DNA of 64,000 nt from Fremontodendron californicum (taxonomy: Eukaryota; Streptophyta; Magnoliopsida; Malvales; Malvaceae). The notes beneath the pieces are model-generated. The model was not told where the DNA came from, did not search any database, and saw only the letters and a program-made list of their open reading frames with translations. Positions 46,414-57,377 of the stretch are shown one piece after another; position 1 is the stretch's first letter, and each line of letters begins with the position of its first letter. The stretch spans positions 31,130,123 to 31,194,122 of the forward strand of contig JAULJL010000003.1 of assembly GCA_030761205.1 (NCBI GenBank). The letters run 5' to 3'. The translations under genes were made by a program, and so were the position numbers.

Positions 46414-46628
46414 CTGTAAATAGGTGGGGAAGAAACAATATAGGAAAACATATATACAATGAAAGCAAAATAAATAGAATAAATGAAAGAATATGGACAC
46501 ATTAATATGAAGAAAAATACATCGTGCTTGTTATTTATTGAATGAAAATGTTTAAACAGAAGCCCTATTACAGAAAAAATTCTTAATATCCTCGGGCAAA
46601 GATAATAAAGATTGTTTTAAAGTATTAC
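46414..46628 (-). other. Ogre-type intron between protease and RT (215 bp)
   Basis: The donor reads CCAAA|GTAATACTT at 46628-46627. The acceptor reads CTTCCCCACCTATTTACAG| ending at 46414, after a pyrimidine-rich tract. Removing 215 nt joins ...VFRSIPK to CTDTKYEDLP through a split AAG codon and restores one frame. The unspliced frame stops immediately at the donor. Ogre elements are known to carry a spliced intron at this place. Confidence 0.75.
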
Positions 46629-48143
46629 TTTGGAATAGACCTAAAGACTATGGGCAACTTGGTCACACTCCAATTGGTCAATCTATATCCTGGTGGACAA
46701 GGTCGCACCATCCAGTTTGCGTTCTTACTTTCAATTCTTTCCTCCCCAGTCATGCAGATCATCATCTCTTGTATCTGCTCACCTTTATCCATATTGAACT
46801 TCTCGAAAGCTTGCTCAATAATTACGAGTACATCATCATAATTCTTTTCTTTGAACAGAAAATCGGCTGAGCGAAAGCTCTGAAGGATTGGTGGGAAAGT
46901 CATAGGTTTCCACTCAATATCCATACCCGCGAGACGGGCCATCCTCCTTTGTCGGTTCTTTTCCACTTGTTTCCTTCTCTCTTGTGCCTTCAAAAGAACC
47001 CTAGACCAAACCGATCCTTCTTTCCAACCATTTCAATTGCTCGAGCCATTCCCTGAAGATACTTTCCAAAACCTTTTCCAGCCCTGCAACCCTTTCCCAC
47101 GGTAGTCCTTACTCGCAACCTTGTATTCTTAGATAACTTTGGTTTTGGAATTTTTCGTCCTTCAGTGACGAATACTGCATTTACAAACTCCAAAGACCAG
47201 AAGGAGCATTCCACAGCATCTTCGTTTGGCTCAATGTAAAGAGAACCAGTAGATGCAGAGGCTATGATGTCCTCTTCTCCCGACATAGTGACCAAATGTC
47301 CCTCCATCATGAATTTTAGTTTTTGGTGGAGAGATGAGGGTACAGCCCCTGCTGAATGTATCCAAGGCCTTCCTAATAAGAAATTATAGGACGGGGTAAT
47401 ATCCATGACTTGGAAGTTCACCTTATAGGTACAAGGACCTATCTCTATCGGGACCTCGATAGTTCATATTACCTCCCATCTAGTTCCATCAAAGCTCTAA
47501 CCATAGTGCAACTCGGCAGCATATAAGAAATATCAACAGGCAATTTGGACAGGGTTGCCAAGGGCATCACATTTAATGAAGAATCGTTATCCAAAAGGAC
47601 CCTCAGTAATATATGCCCCTTGCAAGTGGTCGTTATATGAAGAGCCTTTGTTGACCCAATACCATTGGATGGTATTTCATCATAACTGAAATATATGCGA
47701 TCGTCGACCACAATATTCCCCACCAGCCTCTCTAATTTTTCTACTGATATGTTGTTGGCCACGTATGCCTGATTCAAAACTCTCAACAGGGCCTGTGGCT
47801 CTGAGTTCAATAACAATGAAAGGATTGAAATCCTTACTGGTTGACGCTGCAACTGCTCAACCACACTATACTCACTATGCTTTATGAATTTTAAAAACTC
47901 GCAAGCCTCATTTTCGTTCACCGGCTCTTTTATCTTGTTAACCAGGGCTGACCCCCTCTCTACTTCTTTTGACAAATCCATCTCAATATGGATTGGTTTA
48001 GCTGCCTTCTTCCCTTTATCCATTCCTCCATCCTTTCTCGTGGATCCCTGTTCAACAACCTCAAGGGCATAACACCTTTCACTTCGTGTTAAGTGCCCCA
48101 TACCTGTGATATCTTGCTGACTCGAAGACCCTGGCATAACCAT
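46629..48143 (-). pseudogene. Element A gag-pro: aspartic protease and linker
   Basis: Frame pieces 47469-48143, 46990-47421 and 46629-46993 follow one another on the minus strand. The protease active-site segment reads LLRVLLDNDSSLNVMPLATL (the family has DNGS; here Gly is changed to Asp), and its C-terminal half contains YNFLLGRPWIHSAGAVPSSL. One frameshift lies near 47465 after MELDGR and another near 46990 after FGLGFF. The last piece, MARLAGMDIEW to LPIVFRSIPK, leads into the intron. The protease would cut the element polyprotein. Confidence 0.85.
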
Positions 48144-48578
48144 GCTGCAGTCATACTTCTACGGTGCAGCCTTGTTTTCCTTGTATCAAAAGGAAGAAGG
48201 TAAATCTATGATTAACTTAGGCCCAATTTCCTCAATAACCGACATAACTTTTTCCTCTGGTTCATCATAATAGATGATCAAAGGTCTTCCTATCCCGTAG
48301 CCAGCTGCATTCTCAATAACCTCTACTTTCTCCTCTATTTCCTCGTAAAATTGGGCCTCTCCCTCATCTATCATCTTTTGGACTTTATCCAGAAAGTCCC
48401 CGCATTCCTGTATGATATGACCTTTACATCTATGGAACAGGCACCAATTATGCACCATGTTTGTAACCATTTTTAAACTGTCTCCATCCTCCACCATTCC
48501 TGCTTTAACCATTTCGACCCATACTTTTATCATTGGAGTCTTGACTTCACTGACATACCTTTTTACCCTTTTTATCAT
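48144..48578 (-). pseudogene. Element A gag C-terminal remnant
   Basis: It begins MIKRVKRYVSEVKTPMIKVW and includes a knuckle-like CLFHRCKGHIIQEC followed by MIDEGEAQFYEE, then DLPSSF and a TGA. The same frame goes on as YKENKAAP, a TAG, KYDCS and straight into the protease frame at 48143. The gag N-terminus and capsid are absent: leader-type sequence begins by about 48640. Confidence 0.75.
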
Positions 48579-48599
48579 TGGAATCTATTGTGAGCAAAA

Positions 48600-49313
48600 C
48601 GATGTGCGTTCATCACTGTCGGACTTGCAAAATTTATTCGGGATGTAAAACAGGTAATAAAAGGTTAGAAGTGTCCCTCCATGTATTCCTAACTTCGCTA
48701 ATTTTATCAGAGCTTCGCCTATGTTGGCTCCATAGTTCACTATATGTGGGTGAACGAAGTTCTAAAAGGCTCCGAATTGTTCCTCACTGTCGCCTGTGAA
48801 GGCTAGTAAGGCACCCCGATAAAAACGGGTTCAATTCGTTAGAGTATATTTCTGTAGCCCATGTGAATTGTTAATCACGAGAGCTTAGGTAATTTATACT
48901 CTGGAAGTATTTTGCTAACCCATGCGGATTGTTAATCACGAGAGTGTAGCTATTTTACTTCCATAAAAGGACGGAACCCAGGTATAGGGCTCATGATATG
49001 CAAATGCAAGTGCAATGTGTGTGAGGAGGAACAACAAACCTTTCACCACCTATTCTACAACCCTGATTCTAAATACCCCGATAAGATTAAACAACAGAAA
49101 TCATCAATTAAGCAATATATGCACAAAAATAACCAGAAAACAATAATAACATGCATGCACATGAATATGGACACATTTAAAACATTTTTATTATTTTCAA
49201 AATTCTCCTTTTTTTTATAAAAAAAATGTGGGAATTAAAATTAAATACCAATTAAACTAACAAAATCGAGACTTTGATAACACACTACTAATTCTAGGCC
49301 TGACTCTCTAATT
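48600..49313 (-). other. Leader (5' untranslated) of element A
   Basis: It resembles the leader of element C at 56560-57355: GTGAAGGCTAGTAAGGCACC, CCCGATAAAAACGGGTTCAA, AATCACGAGAG, GGACGGAACCCAGGTATAGG and TTTCACCACCTATTCTA occur in the same order in both. Nearest the PBS, 49267-49295 is the inverted partner of a U5 segment (see findings). Confidence 0.75.
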
Positions 49314-49332
49314 GTCCCCAGTGGAGTCGCCA
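49314..49332 (-). promoter_or_regulatory. Primer-binding site of element A (tRNA-Arg type)
   Basis: Minus strand TGGCGACTCCACTGGGGAC lies 3 bp from the 5' LTR end. It is the Ogre-type primer site complementary to a tRNA-Arg 3' end. Confidence 0.88.
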
Positions 49333-49335
49333 AGC

Positions 49336-52300
49336 TGTCGCAACCTAAAAAATAACAAGTCTTATCGCAAGACTTTATTATTCGTTAAGCGTGACATTAA
49401 AAAAACCGAGAAAAAGTCGACTTAATTCCTCTTGAAAAATGAAGGTTTTGAAAATGACCTTGAAAAACACATGGAGTGCCCACATAACTTTTTTAGCTAG
49501 GTGTGATCGGCCACCTATTAAAACAGGTTTTGTAAAACATTTTAAAATTAGTTAAAACATTTTAAAAACCAATTTCAAGTATGCGTTATAAACCAGAGAA
49601 AATCGAAGAATCGGGTTCGGGACTCGGTTACGTGCGAGGAAGGATTAGCACCCCCACAACGCCCGTATAAAACGGTATTTTATTAATCGTATGTTATCTC
49701 AAGTCTTGGTAAAAAGTTGGTTTTTAATTTAGTATTTCAAGTTAATTCCCAATTTAAAGAAAAATAATTCCATTTTTAATTGAAAATGATCCGGAATTTA
49801 TTAATTCAAAATTTTCCTATATTCCCCAACAAATGTGATAAAATATAGAAATTTTTGTTTATTTGGAAAAATTTTCGAATCATTCTCGTTTTAAAGAAGA
49901 TATTCCGTTATTAATGATAATTGATGATATCCTCCCCGGCAAACCCAGCAGAGAACTCATGAATTATTTTAACTCGGGAATATCTTTATTTTATTGAAAA
50001 TCATTATCTTTTTCAAAATATTTTAAAAAATATGAATATGATTATGTGTGACATAAATAAAATGACATAGCAAAGTCTAGATAATATAATGCAACCTAAA
50101 TGATATGATATCATTTAAATGGCATAGCATATTCTAGATGAAATGAAATATCCTAAGTAAGATGATATATTCTAAATGAAATGAAATATCCTAAGTGACA
50201 TGATATATGAAACATAAATAATTTTATCATGAAATATGCATGAAAATCAAAATAATAATGCATGAACATAGTATTTGATAAATGATGTGACAAAAATAAA
50301 TGACTAAATAAATAGTATAGGATAGCATAGCATAGCATAGCATAGCATGAAATATTCAAAACCATATGACAATCATATAACATCATAAAATATAAATCAA
50401 AATAATAACAATACCATAGAAATTATCATAGCAAAAATCACATATTATATAATATGCATGAATATGAAAAATGCAATGCATGAAAGTGTATTTTTTTTCC
50501 TTTAATTAAGAAAATCCGTATACCTAAAAGGATATCCGGCTACCTTAGGAAAATATATCAAATTAAATTTTCTAAAATCAATGTACTTTGTGATTTGTTT
50601 GAAAACAATTTTGAAAATCTTGGATGAAAAATAATTCATGGCCGAAATCCTTTTAAAAAAAGGCTCTAATTCCTAAGTTTGAAAACCCGAACTTGACCAC
50701 CCTTAACCCGAGGTTTATAAAATCATTTTTAAAGTCTAAAATAGTCTAAAAACCAAGCTAGGACAGTAGCTAAAGTTCCTAACTAATCCCTCTAAATACC
50801 TTAGCCAAATTCAACAATTGTTTTTCTTTTGAATTCAAATCTGCCTCTACTATCCAATTTTAAATCACGATTTTTTTTTACCTATTTTTAAAAATTCAAA
50901 AAAATATTAAAAAAATACCGGAGACACAAAACATGTAAAAATACACGAGAACAAATTTTCTTAATTTTCTGATTAAATATGACTTCTCAGAAAAATCGAG
51001 AAAGTCCAAGTACTGAGTGAAAAACTGTTTTGCCAAAACACATTTTTTTGCCTTTGATAAAATCATTTAAAAATCAAAGTAAAAATGTTGAAGACTCTAC
51101 TAAGGACCTAAAAATAGTAGCTAAAACATCTAAAAATTTAGACAAAAATTGGGTAAGTAAAAAAAAATCACAAAGGTAGAATAATTAATCTGACAACTCT
51201 TTAATTTTCCACAAATATGCTCAAGTGAGCATGACTTTGAGCCATTGATTGGCCTAAGTCATAAATCATGTCGCATGATATGATATGCATGAAAATACAG
51301 CAAATTGAATGCATGAAATGCATGATTTAAAACCTAAGTGATATGGAAAATGCATGGCATAAATAACCTAAATACCTAGCATGAGTTTGCATGGCAATAA
51401 ATGCTATCCTAACTTAATATTCATGAAATGCTTGATAATGCAAATGTGACTTAGACCTAATGTATTATGAATATGCATGACAATACCAATGTGACCTAAG
51501 ACCTAAATAGCATAGCAATGCATGGCTTTACCAATATGATCTAAGGCCTAATATGCATGGGAATATGCATGGCAATTCAAAGATGGCCTAGACCTGAAAT
51601 GTCATGAGAATGCATGAAAATATCATGAACATATAAAGATCAAATTAACCTAATACTAATACATGAACAAATAGCATCCACAATCTCATGGCATAATAAT
51701 GCAAAGTATGGTACCTAAACAAAATGCAAATGCACACACAAGGCAATGAGTACATGAAGAGGCCAAATGACCACTAACTCTATATGGAGAAATGTAGCAA
51801 GGCATTAATAAAAACACATGGCAAACTAAACCAAAATACATAATATTATGGCATGAAATGCAAACCTATAATCTAAATAAGATGAAAATGCATATGAAAA
51901 GCATAGAAATTGGAAGTAGGCTGAATGGTCACATGACAAAATATAAGATGCAAACACGACAACATACAAGGTATGATACATGAGAAAAATGCAAAATATA
52001 ATCAAAAAGAACACTAGGGTCGAAACCTACAAGTAAATATCATTTCATGAAGAAAAAAAAAGAAATATAAAAGCAAATATAGCATAAAAAATGTAAGATC
52101 ATGATCAAAATAAGCATAGACATGCAAATAAAATAACAAGAGAAACTAGTAAACAAAACAAGGAAAGTTAAACTCCATGGTTGGTACAAAATGGGCATAG
52201 CCTCTCCCCTAACTATAATCACTTGATCTTGTCAAGATCATGAAGCCTTTCCATTCCAACCTCTTTTGCTTCATTTTTTGTTAAAAAAAATTAGAACATT

Positions 52301-54635
52301 AAATAAGTAAATAAACCTTCCACAATCATTAAATAAGTAAATAAACATTAAATTCGGCCAAGCAAAAACATTGTAAAAATTTGTTTTCAACCATTTTTGA
52401 TGAAGAAGAAAAGATGAAAACTTAAGTAAACATTTTAAAACTTTGATTTTTATGAGAAATGTAGTAGGAAAACCACATGGAAAATGAAGAAATCAACATG
52501 GAAATCAAGAAGAAAACAATGCTAGAGCTAGGTAGAAATGACTACGTTCAAAGCTCTTTTTGAGAAAACCTTTTCTTCCTTTTTTTCAAAAACCTTTTTT
52601 TCTTCTTCTAAATTCCTCATTTTTTCCTTTCAAATGACCTAGCCTATATGAAAAGAAAAAAAAAAAACAAACATTCCCCTCTCATTCCTTCCATGGCCGG
52701 TTGGCCTCTCAACCATAGGATAGATTGTGCATTTTTTCTCCTCCAATTTTGGCCCTTAGATTAGGATCTTTTGATGAAACAATAAAAATACCTTCTTGCA
52801 AATTGATACCAGCCCTTAAGATGTGTACTCAGCCCTTTTAATAACCTCAGCCATTAGATGAAATAAGGATACAATCTCATGCTCTCCCTTGCTTGGCCGA
52901 ATGAACCTCTACCCTTGGATGAGTTGTGCTCATCTTTCTTCTTCTATTCTTGGCCATTGGATGAGGATCTTTTCATGACAACATAAAAATGACATCTTGT
53001 AAATTAATCCCAACCCTTAAAATGTGTACTCAGCCCTTGTAAATGGCCTAAGCCATTGGATGAAAAGGACCAATCCCATGCTCTCCCTTGCTTGGCCGAA
53101 TGAACCTCTACCCTTAAATGAGTTGTGCTCATCTTTCTTCTTCCATTCTTGGCCATTGGATGAGGTTTTTTCATGAAAATCATCTTGGCATTTAATCCTG
53201 GCCATTGAATGGTGTATTCAACTTTTCTACAAGGCACCTAAGCCATTTGATGAAGGGGGACATTTGCAAGGTACTAGTGGAAGCATTTTTAGCTTGATAG
53301 TGACTAAGAAATTAAGTTGATCAAGCTTCCTTCTTCTCCTATATGTTGGCCATCCAAGGGAGGAATTATCTCAGCAATTCCTTCATCTTTCATACTTTTC
53401 TTAATTACAAATTGGCCCTTTTCGGTTCCTTCGGTAAAATGACCTTTTTGACCCCCGAACCTAAATAAATAGCAAACGGACTCCAAATTCAAATTTTATT
53501 TTTTAAAACTTTTGAAATAAAAAAAATTGAATTCTAGAAGTTTTCAAAATTTTCCGAGTCCATTTGCACTTTTTAAACGAGCTCCGAATCCAAATTTTTA
53601 TTTACCAATCTCTTTCAAATAAATTAACAGTGTGATCTGGAAGTTTTGGTAATTTTTGGAGCTCATTTGCTATTTTTTCGGGATTTATCCTTTTGAATTT
53701 CTACATAGTGGACCCTAGATTTGGCCATTTTGCAAACGAACTCCGAATCCAGATTTTCTTTCACCAATCTCTCCAAAATGGTTCAAGAATGATATCTAAA
53801 AATTCTCAAAATTTTTGGAGCTCATTTGGTATTTTTCTCGAATTTCCCAGTTTTACCCTTTTGCCTCTAAAGCTCGATTTTGCTCAAAACAAGTCTGATT
53901 TTCAGATTTTCTTTTTTTGGGCCTTTTTCATATAATTAATTAGAGTTGGTCCAAAAACGCTCGATTTTTACGATAAAATTCCCCTCTGATTTGATTTTTT
54001 CCTTTTTTACTATCGAGAATTTTCTCGTTTTTCCGTTTTTCCTCCAATCGACTCTTTTCTAGGAATTTCTTCAAACTGAGCCTTGGGCTATCCTTGTTTA
54101 CTCACTCCTCATCAATTAGGGGCTTTAGTTTTATCGAATCGGGTCATTTCTGTAATTTTCCCCAATTCAACCAAAATTCACTAAAAACCCTAATTCTCGA
54201 TTTTCTTCTGAATTGACTTTTCCTTCAGTTTTTCTTCCAAGTAGCTTCTCCATTACCCGTAGTCAGTGCTTATCTTTGATTTGGAACCTTCAATTTCGAC
54301 CAATTTGATCGTTTAAGCATTTTTCCCCAAATTTCCCGAACTAAGGTTTCCTTTCTACTGAAATTTCGTAACCCAACTCCCGAACTCCATATCTTTCAAT
54401 GTAGACCTCGGATTATCAAAATTCTTTAACCATTTTTCAATTGAACTTCAAATCTTGATTTTGAAAGTGGGTTGACTTTTTTAGTAGTTGACTTTTTCAA
54501 GTTTGACTTTTATGTCTGCTTTCTTAAACTAAGTCACGGAGTATCACATGCAGGATAAGAAAAGTCTTTTTGCATTCTGAAACATCAGTTTAGGAAGATC
54601 TAATTTAATGGCCCGGACAAAATTAGGTGTCTACA
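49336..54635 (-). mobile_element. 5' LTR of element A (5300 bp)
   Basis: It has the same organisation as 35158-40468. Its PBS-like 11-mer near 49472 is mutated (TGGAGTGCCC). A short (CATAG)n expansion at 50325-50347 is not shared with the other LTR. It ends ...GGTGTCTACA at 54635, followed by the ataat duplication. Confidence 0.92.
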
Positions 54636-54640
54636 ATAAT

Positions 54641-56254
54641 CGCAACACTCATTAGCATTATACCAACTCGGGTACGAAGGTTTAAGGGGTTCCGACTGTA
54701 TTGGCGTCACAATGAGGTTTTGGACGAGTCGGGGTAACAGCTCAGCATAGGACATGGGAATTGGAGCCACTCGATTTCTTTCCTAGTTGTTTCTTGATTT
54801 CTTTTGATCATTTCCAAGGTTCTTTGGATGGTTCCCCGATCGAGGAGTAGGCACAAAGACGGGTGAATGGAAAGTGCTGTTCATGTGCGATTGGAGATTT
54901 GTAGGGTAAACTGGCTGAGAAAATGGTTCGTGAGGATACGGACTATGGGAAATGTTGTTCATATCTAGATAGTAAGGGTGGTATGCAGGATAAGGTTGGT
55001 ACGGAACAAAGTTCTCCGGTAATCGATCTACAAGACTGATGGCTTGTGTTTCTCCACTTTCTTCCTTAGCTAACCTTCTTTCTTGGGAGCAGTAGTATCT
55101 CCCGTATCAATTTTCTCGCTTTTGAGCGTATTTTCAATCATCTCACCAGAAATAACCATATCCGTGAAATTTCTTGTGGCATTACCAACCAACCTGTCAT
55201 AATACGATGTCGATAGTGTACCGATGAACAATACGATGTTTTCTTTCTCAGTGAGGGATGGTTGCACCTGTGCTGCCAGATCCCTCCATCGTTGGGCATA
55301 TTCCTTGAAACTTTTAGTATGCTTATTTTCCATATTCTGCAGCGTTAACCTATCTGGTGCCATATTGGTCATGTGCTTATACTGAGTCTTGAAAGCTTTT
55401 GCCAGATCTTTCTAACAACGGATACGGCCCCGATCTAACTGATTGTACCATCTCGTAGCTGACCCTATTAGACTATCTTGGAAGCAGTGAATTAGTAATT
55501 TTTCATTGTTGGAGTGACCACCCATTTTCCAACAGAACATGGTAATGTGGGTCGATGGAGACTTCGATCCATCATATTTTTCAAATTCGGGGATCTTGAA
55601 TTTTTGCTAAATCACCAAATCTAAGACCAATCTGAGTTCATTCGGATCCATATTCCCGAAAGTGTCCATTCTTTCCATGGCTTTGTGTCTCTCTTCCAAC
55701 ATATCATATTTCTGCCACAGCCTTGTGTCTTCCACTTGCTTTTCCACATGTTTCTTTCACTTCTCTTGTTCTATCGGATCATCTAGATTTGGAACAATAA
55801 CCGGGACTGAAAGATAAACTCCCGAGTTCAAACCAATTGGCCTTGACCTTGTTGACTCATGGGAGCGGGCATGCCGAAGTAAGCATAAGGTTGTCCTTCA
55901 AATAGTTGATATCCCTTGCGGATATGCATCATGCGACATTTGAGTTTGGGGAGGAGCAAACCTTGGTAGGTAAATCGGATCTTCGTTGCTGTTTGCTTGA
56001 GGTCGAGGTTCTTCTCTTATGATTGACCCTTCAGCAACCCATTTCCATCAAGTCAATCTCGTCATCATTTCAATCATCTTGGCTAATTGCTCACGTGACT
56101 CCTCTTGAGATTTTGTTATCTGTTCCCGTGCTTCTTGCTGAGATCTGGCCAATTGTTCCTGTAATTCTCTCTGCACTCTTTTCATGGCTTTATCTGCGGA
56201 AGGGTATTGCATTAGCGTTGAGTGAATGGTCTTGGGTTTCTTGCTGACTTTCAA
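54641..56254 (-). pseudogene. gag of element C, main part
   Basis: It begins MKVSKKPKTIHSTLMQ, then a coiled coil rich in Gln and Glu (ELQEQLARSQQEAREQITKS) and a stop at 56048. The frame reopens with stops through KFKIPEFEKYDGSK, LLIHCFQDSLIGSATRWYNQ and the capsid-like piece MAPDRLTLQNMENKHTKSFK ... YAQRWRDLAAQVQPSLTEKE (55070-55372). The part up to 54641 leads into the zinc knuckle continued at 35157. This is the best-preserved gag of the window, but it contains several nonsense codons. Confidence 0.85.
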
Positions 56255-57355
56255 ATCTTGTACCTTTTGACTAAGGGTGAACTTTTTTTAGAGTGTTCTT
56301 AAAGCCAAACAAAATCTTATCTACCTTCCAATTTATTGCATGTATGCTTACGAATGAATGCATGTATGTATGTAACACGATTTTAACATGATGCATGTAA
56401 AAAGAAATAGTATGAACATATTGTACAAAGAATTAAAGAATGAATTTTTATTGCAAACTATTTTACTTTCAGAATAAAATTTTCCTCAGAAATTGTTGGC
56501 TTTGGTTGAAAAATGAAAGTCTACTCTTAAAACAAAGGTTTTTGTTTGTTGTTTTTTTTTTTTTTTTTGAAGAGGCTTCAAAATGTATCGGGCACGAAAA
56601 TGTCCCATTGGGGTAGTGGTCCGTGGGCACCTAGATGTACGTTCAATCTTACACACTCTGCAATTTGTAAAATGAAGTCAACGAGCAAGGAAGTTCCTTC
56701 ATGTGTTCTTAACTTTGGTGTATCTAATGCAAATTCGGCATGGCTCTACCTAGGTTTGGCTTTGTAGGGTTCACTACATGCGTTTCGGTTGAATTCTAAA
56801 GTCCCCAAATTGCTCCCCACTGTCACTTGTGAAGGCTAGCAAGGCACCCCGATTTAAACGGGTTCAATTTGTTAGAGCATATTTCCCAGGCCTATACGGA
56901 GGTTATCACCTAATGAAAGCATAGGTACTTTAATACTCCGGAAGTGTTTCGTTAGCCTGTGCAGATTGTTAATCACGAAGGCGTAGTTTACTTTACTTCC
57001 ACTTAAAAGGACGGAGCCTGGGTATAGAGCTCATGTTATGCAAATGCGGTGTAGTGTGTGAGAAGGAACAACCATACCTTTCACCACCTATTCTAAATAC
57101 CCCAACAATTTATTAAAGCAAAAGTCAAATAACGTGAAGCATTAATTAACCGAAGAGCAATAATAATATACAACACTAAATAACCAGATAATGCTAATAT
57201 GCATGAAAATGGACATCATTTTTTAAAACATTTTAATTTTTTCAAGAAATCCTCTTTATTTAGAAAAAAAATGGGAACTATAATTAAATACCAAGTAAAA
57301 CCAACCAATCAAGACTTTAGATAACACGTGATCAATTTTAGGCCTGACTCTCTGG
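56255..57355 (-). other. Leader of element C
   Basis: It shares the ordered landmarks with the A leader (AAGGCTAGCAAGGCACCCCG, AAACGGGTTCAA, GGACGGAGCCTGGGTATAGA, TTTCACCACCTATTC). 57311-57336 is the inverted partner of U5 57637-57664. The poly-T at 56550-56568 breaks the small frame there; no gene was recognised. Confidence 0.7.
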
Positions 57356-57374
57356 ATCCCAAGTGGAGTCGCCA
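57356..57374 (-). promoter_or_regulatory. Primer-binding site of element C
   Basis: Minus strand TGGCGACTCCACTTGGGAT lies 3 bp from the LTR end. It differs from the A site only at its distal end. Confidence 0.82.
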
Positions 57375-57377
57375 AGC

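Larger units (their letters stand above)
35158..54635 (-). mobile_element. Element A: Ogre/Tat retrotransposon, 19.5 kb, with pol
   Basis: The LTRs are 5.3 kb (3' LTR 35158-40468, 5' LTR 49336-54635). The PBS is at 49314-49332, the PPT at 40469-40482, and the TSD is a perfect ataat. The pol order on the minus strand is protease, intron, RT, RNase H, archaeal-type RNase H, integrase, which is the Tat-clade order. The gag capsid region is gone. At least four nonsense changes and several frameshifts make it inactive. Confidence 0.93.
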
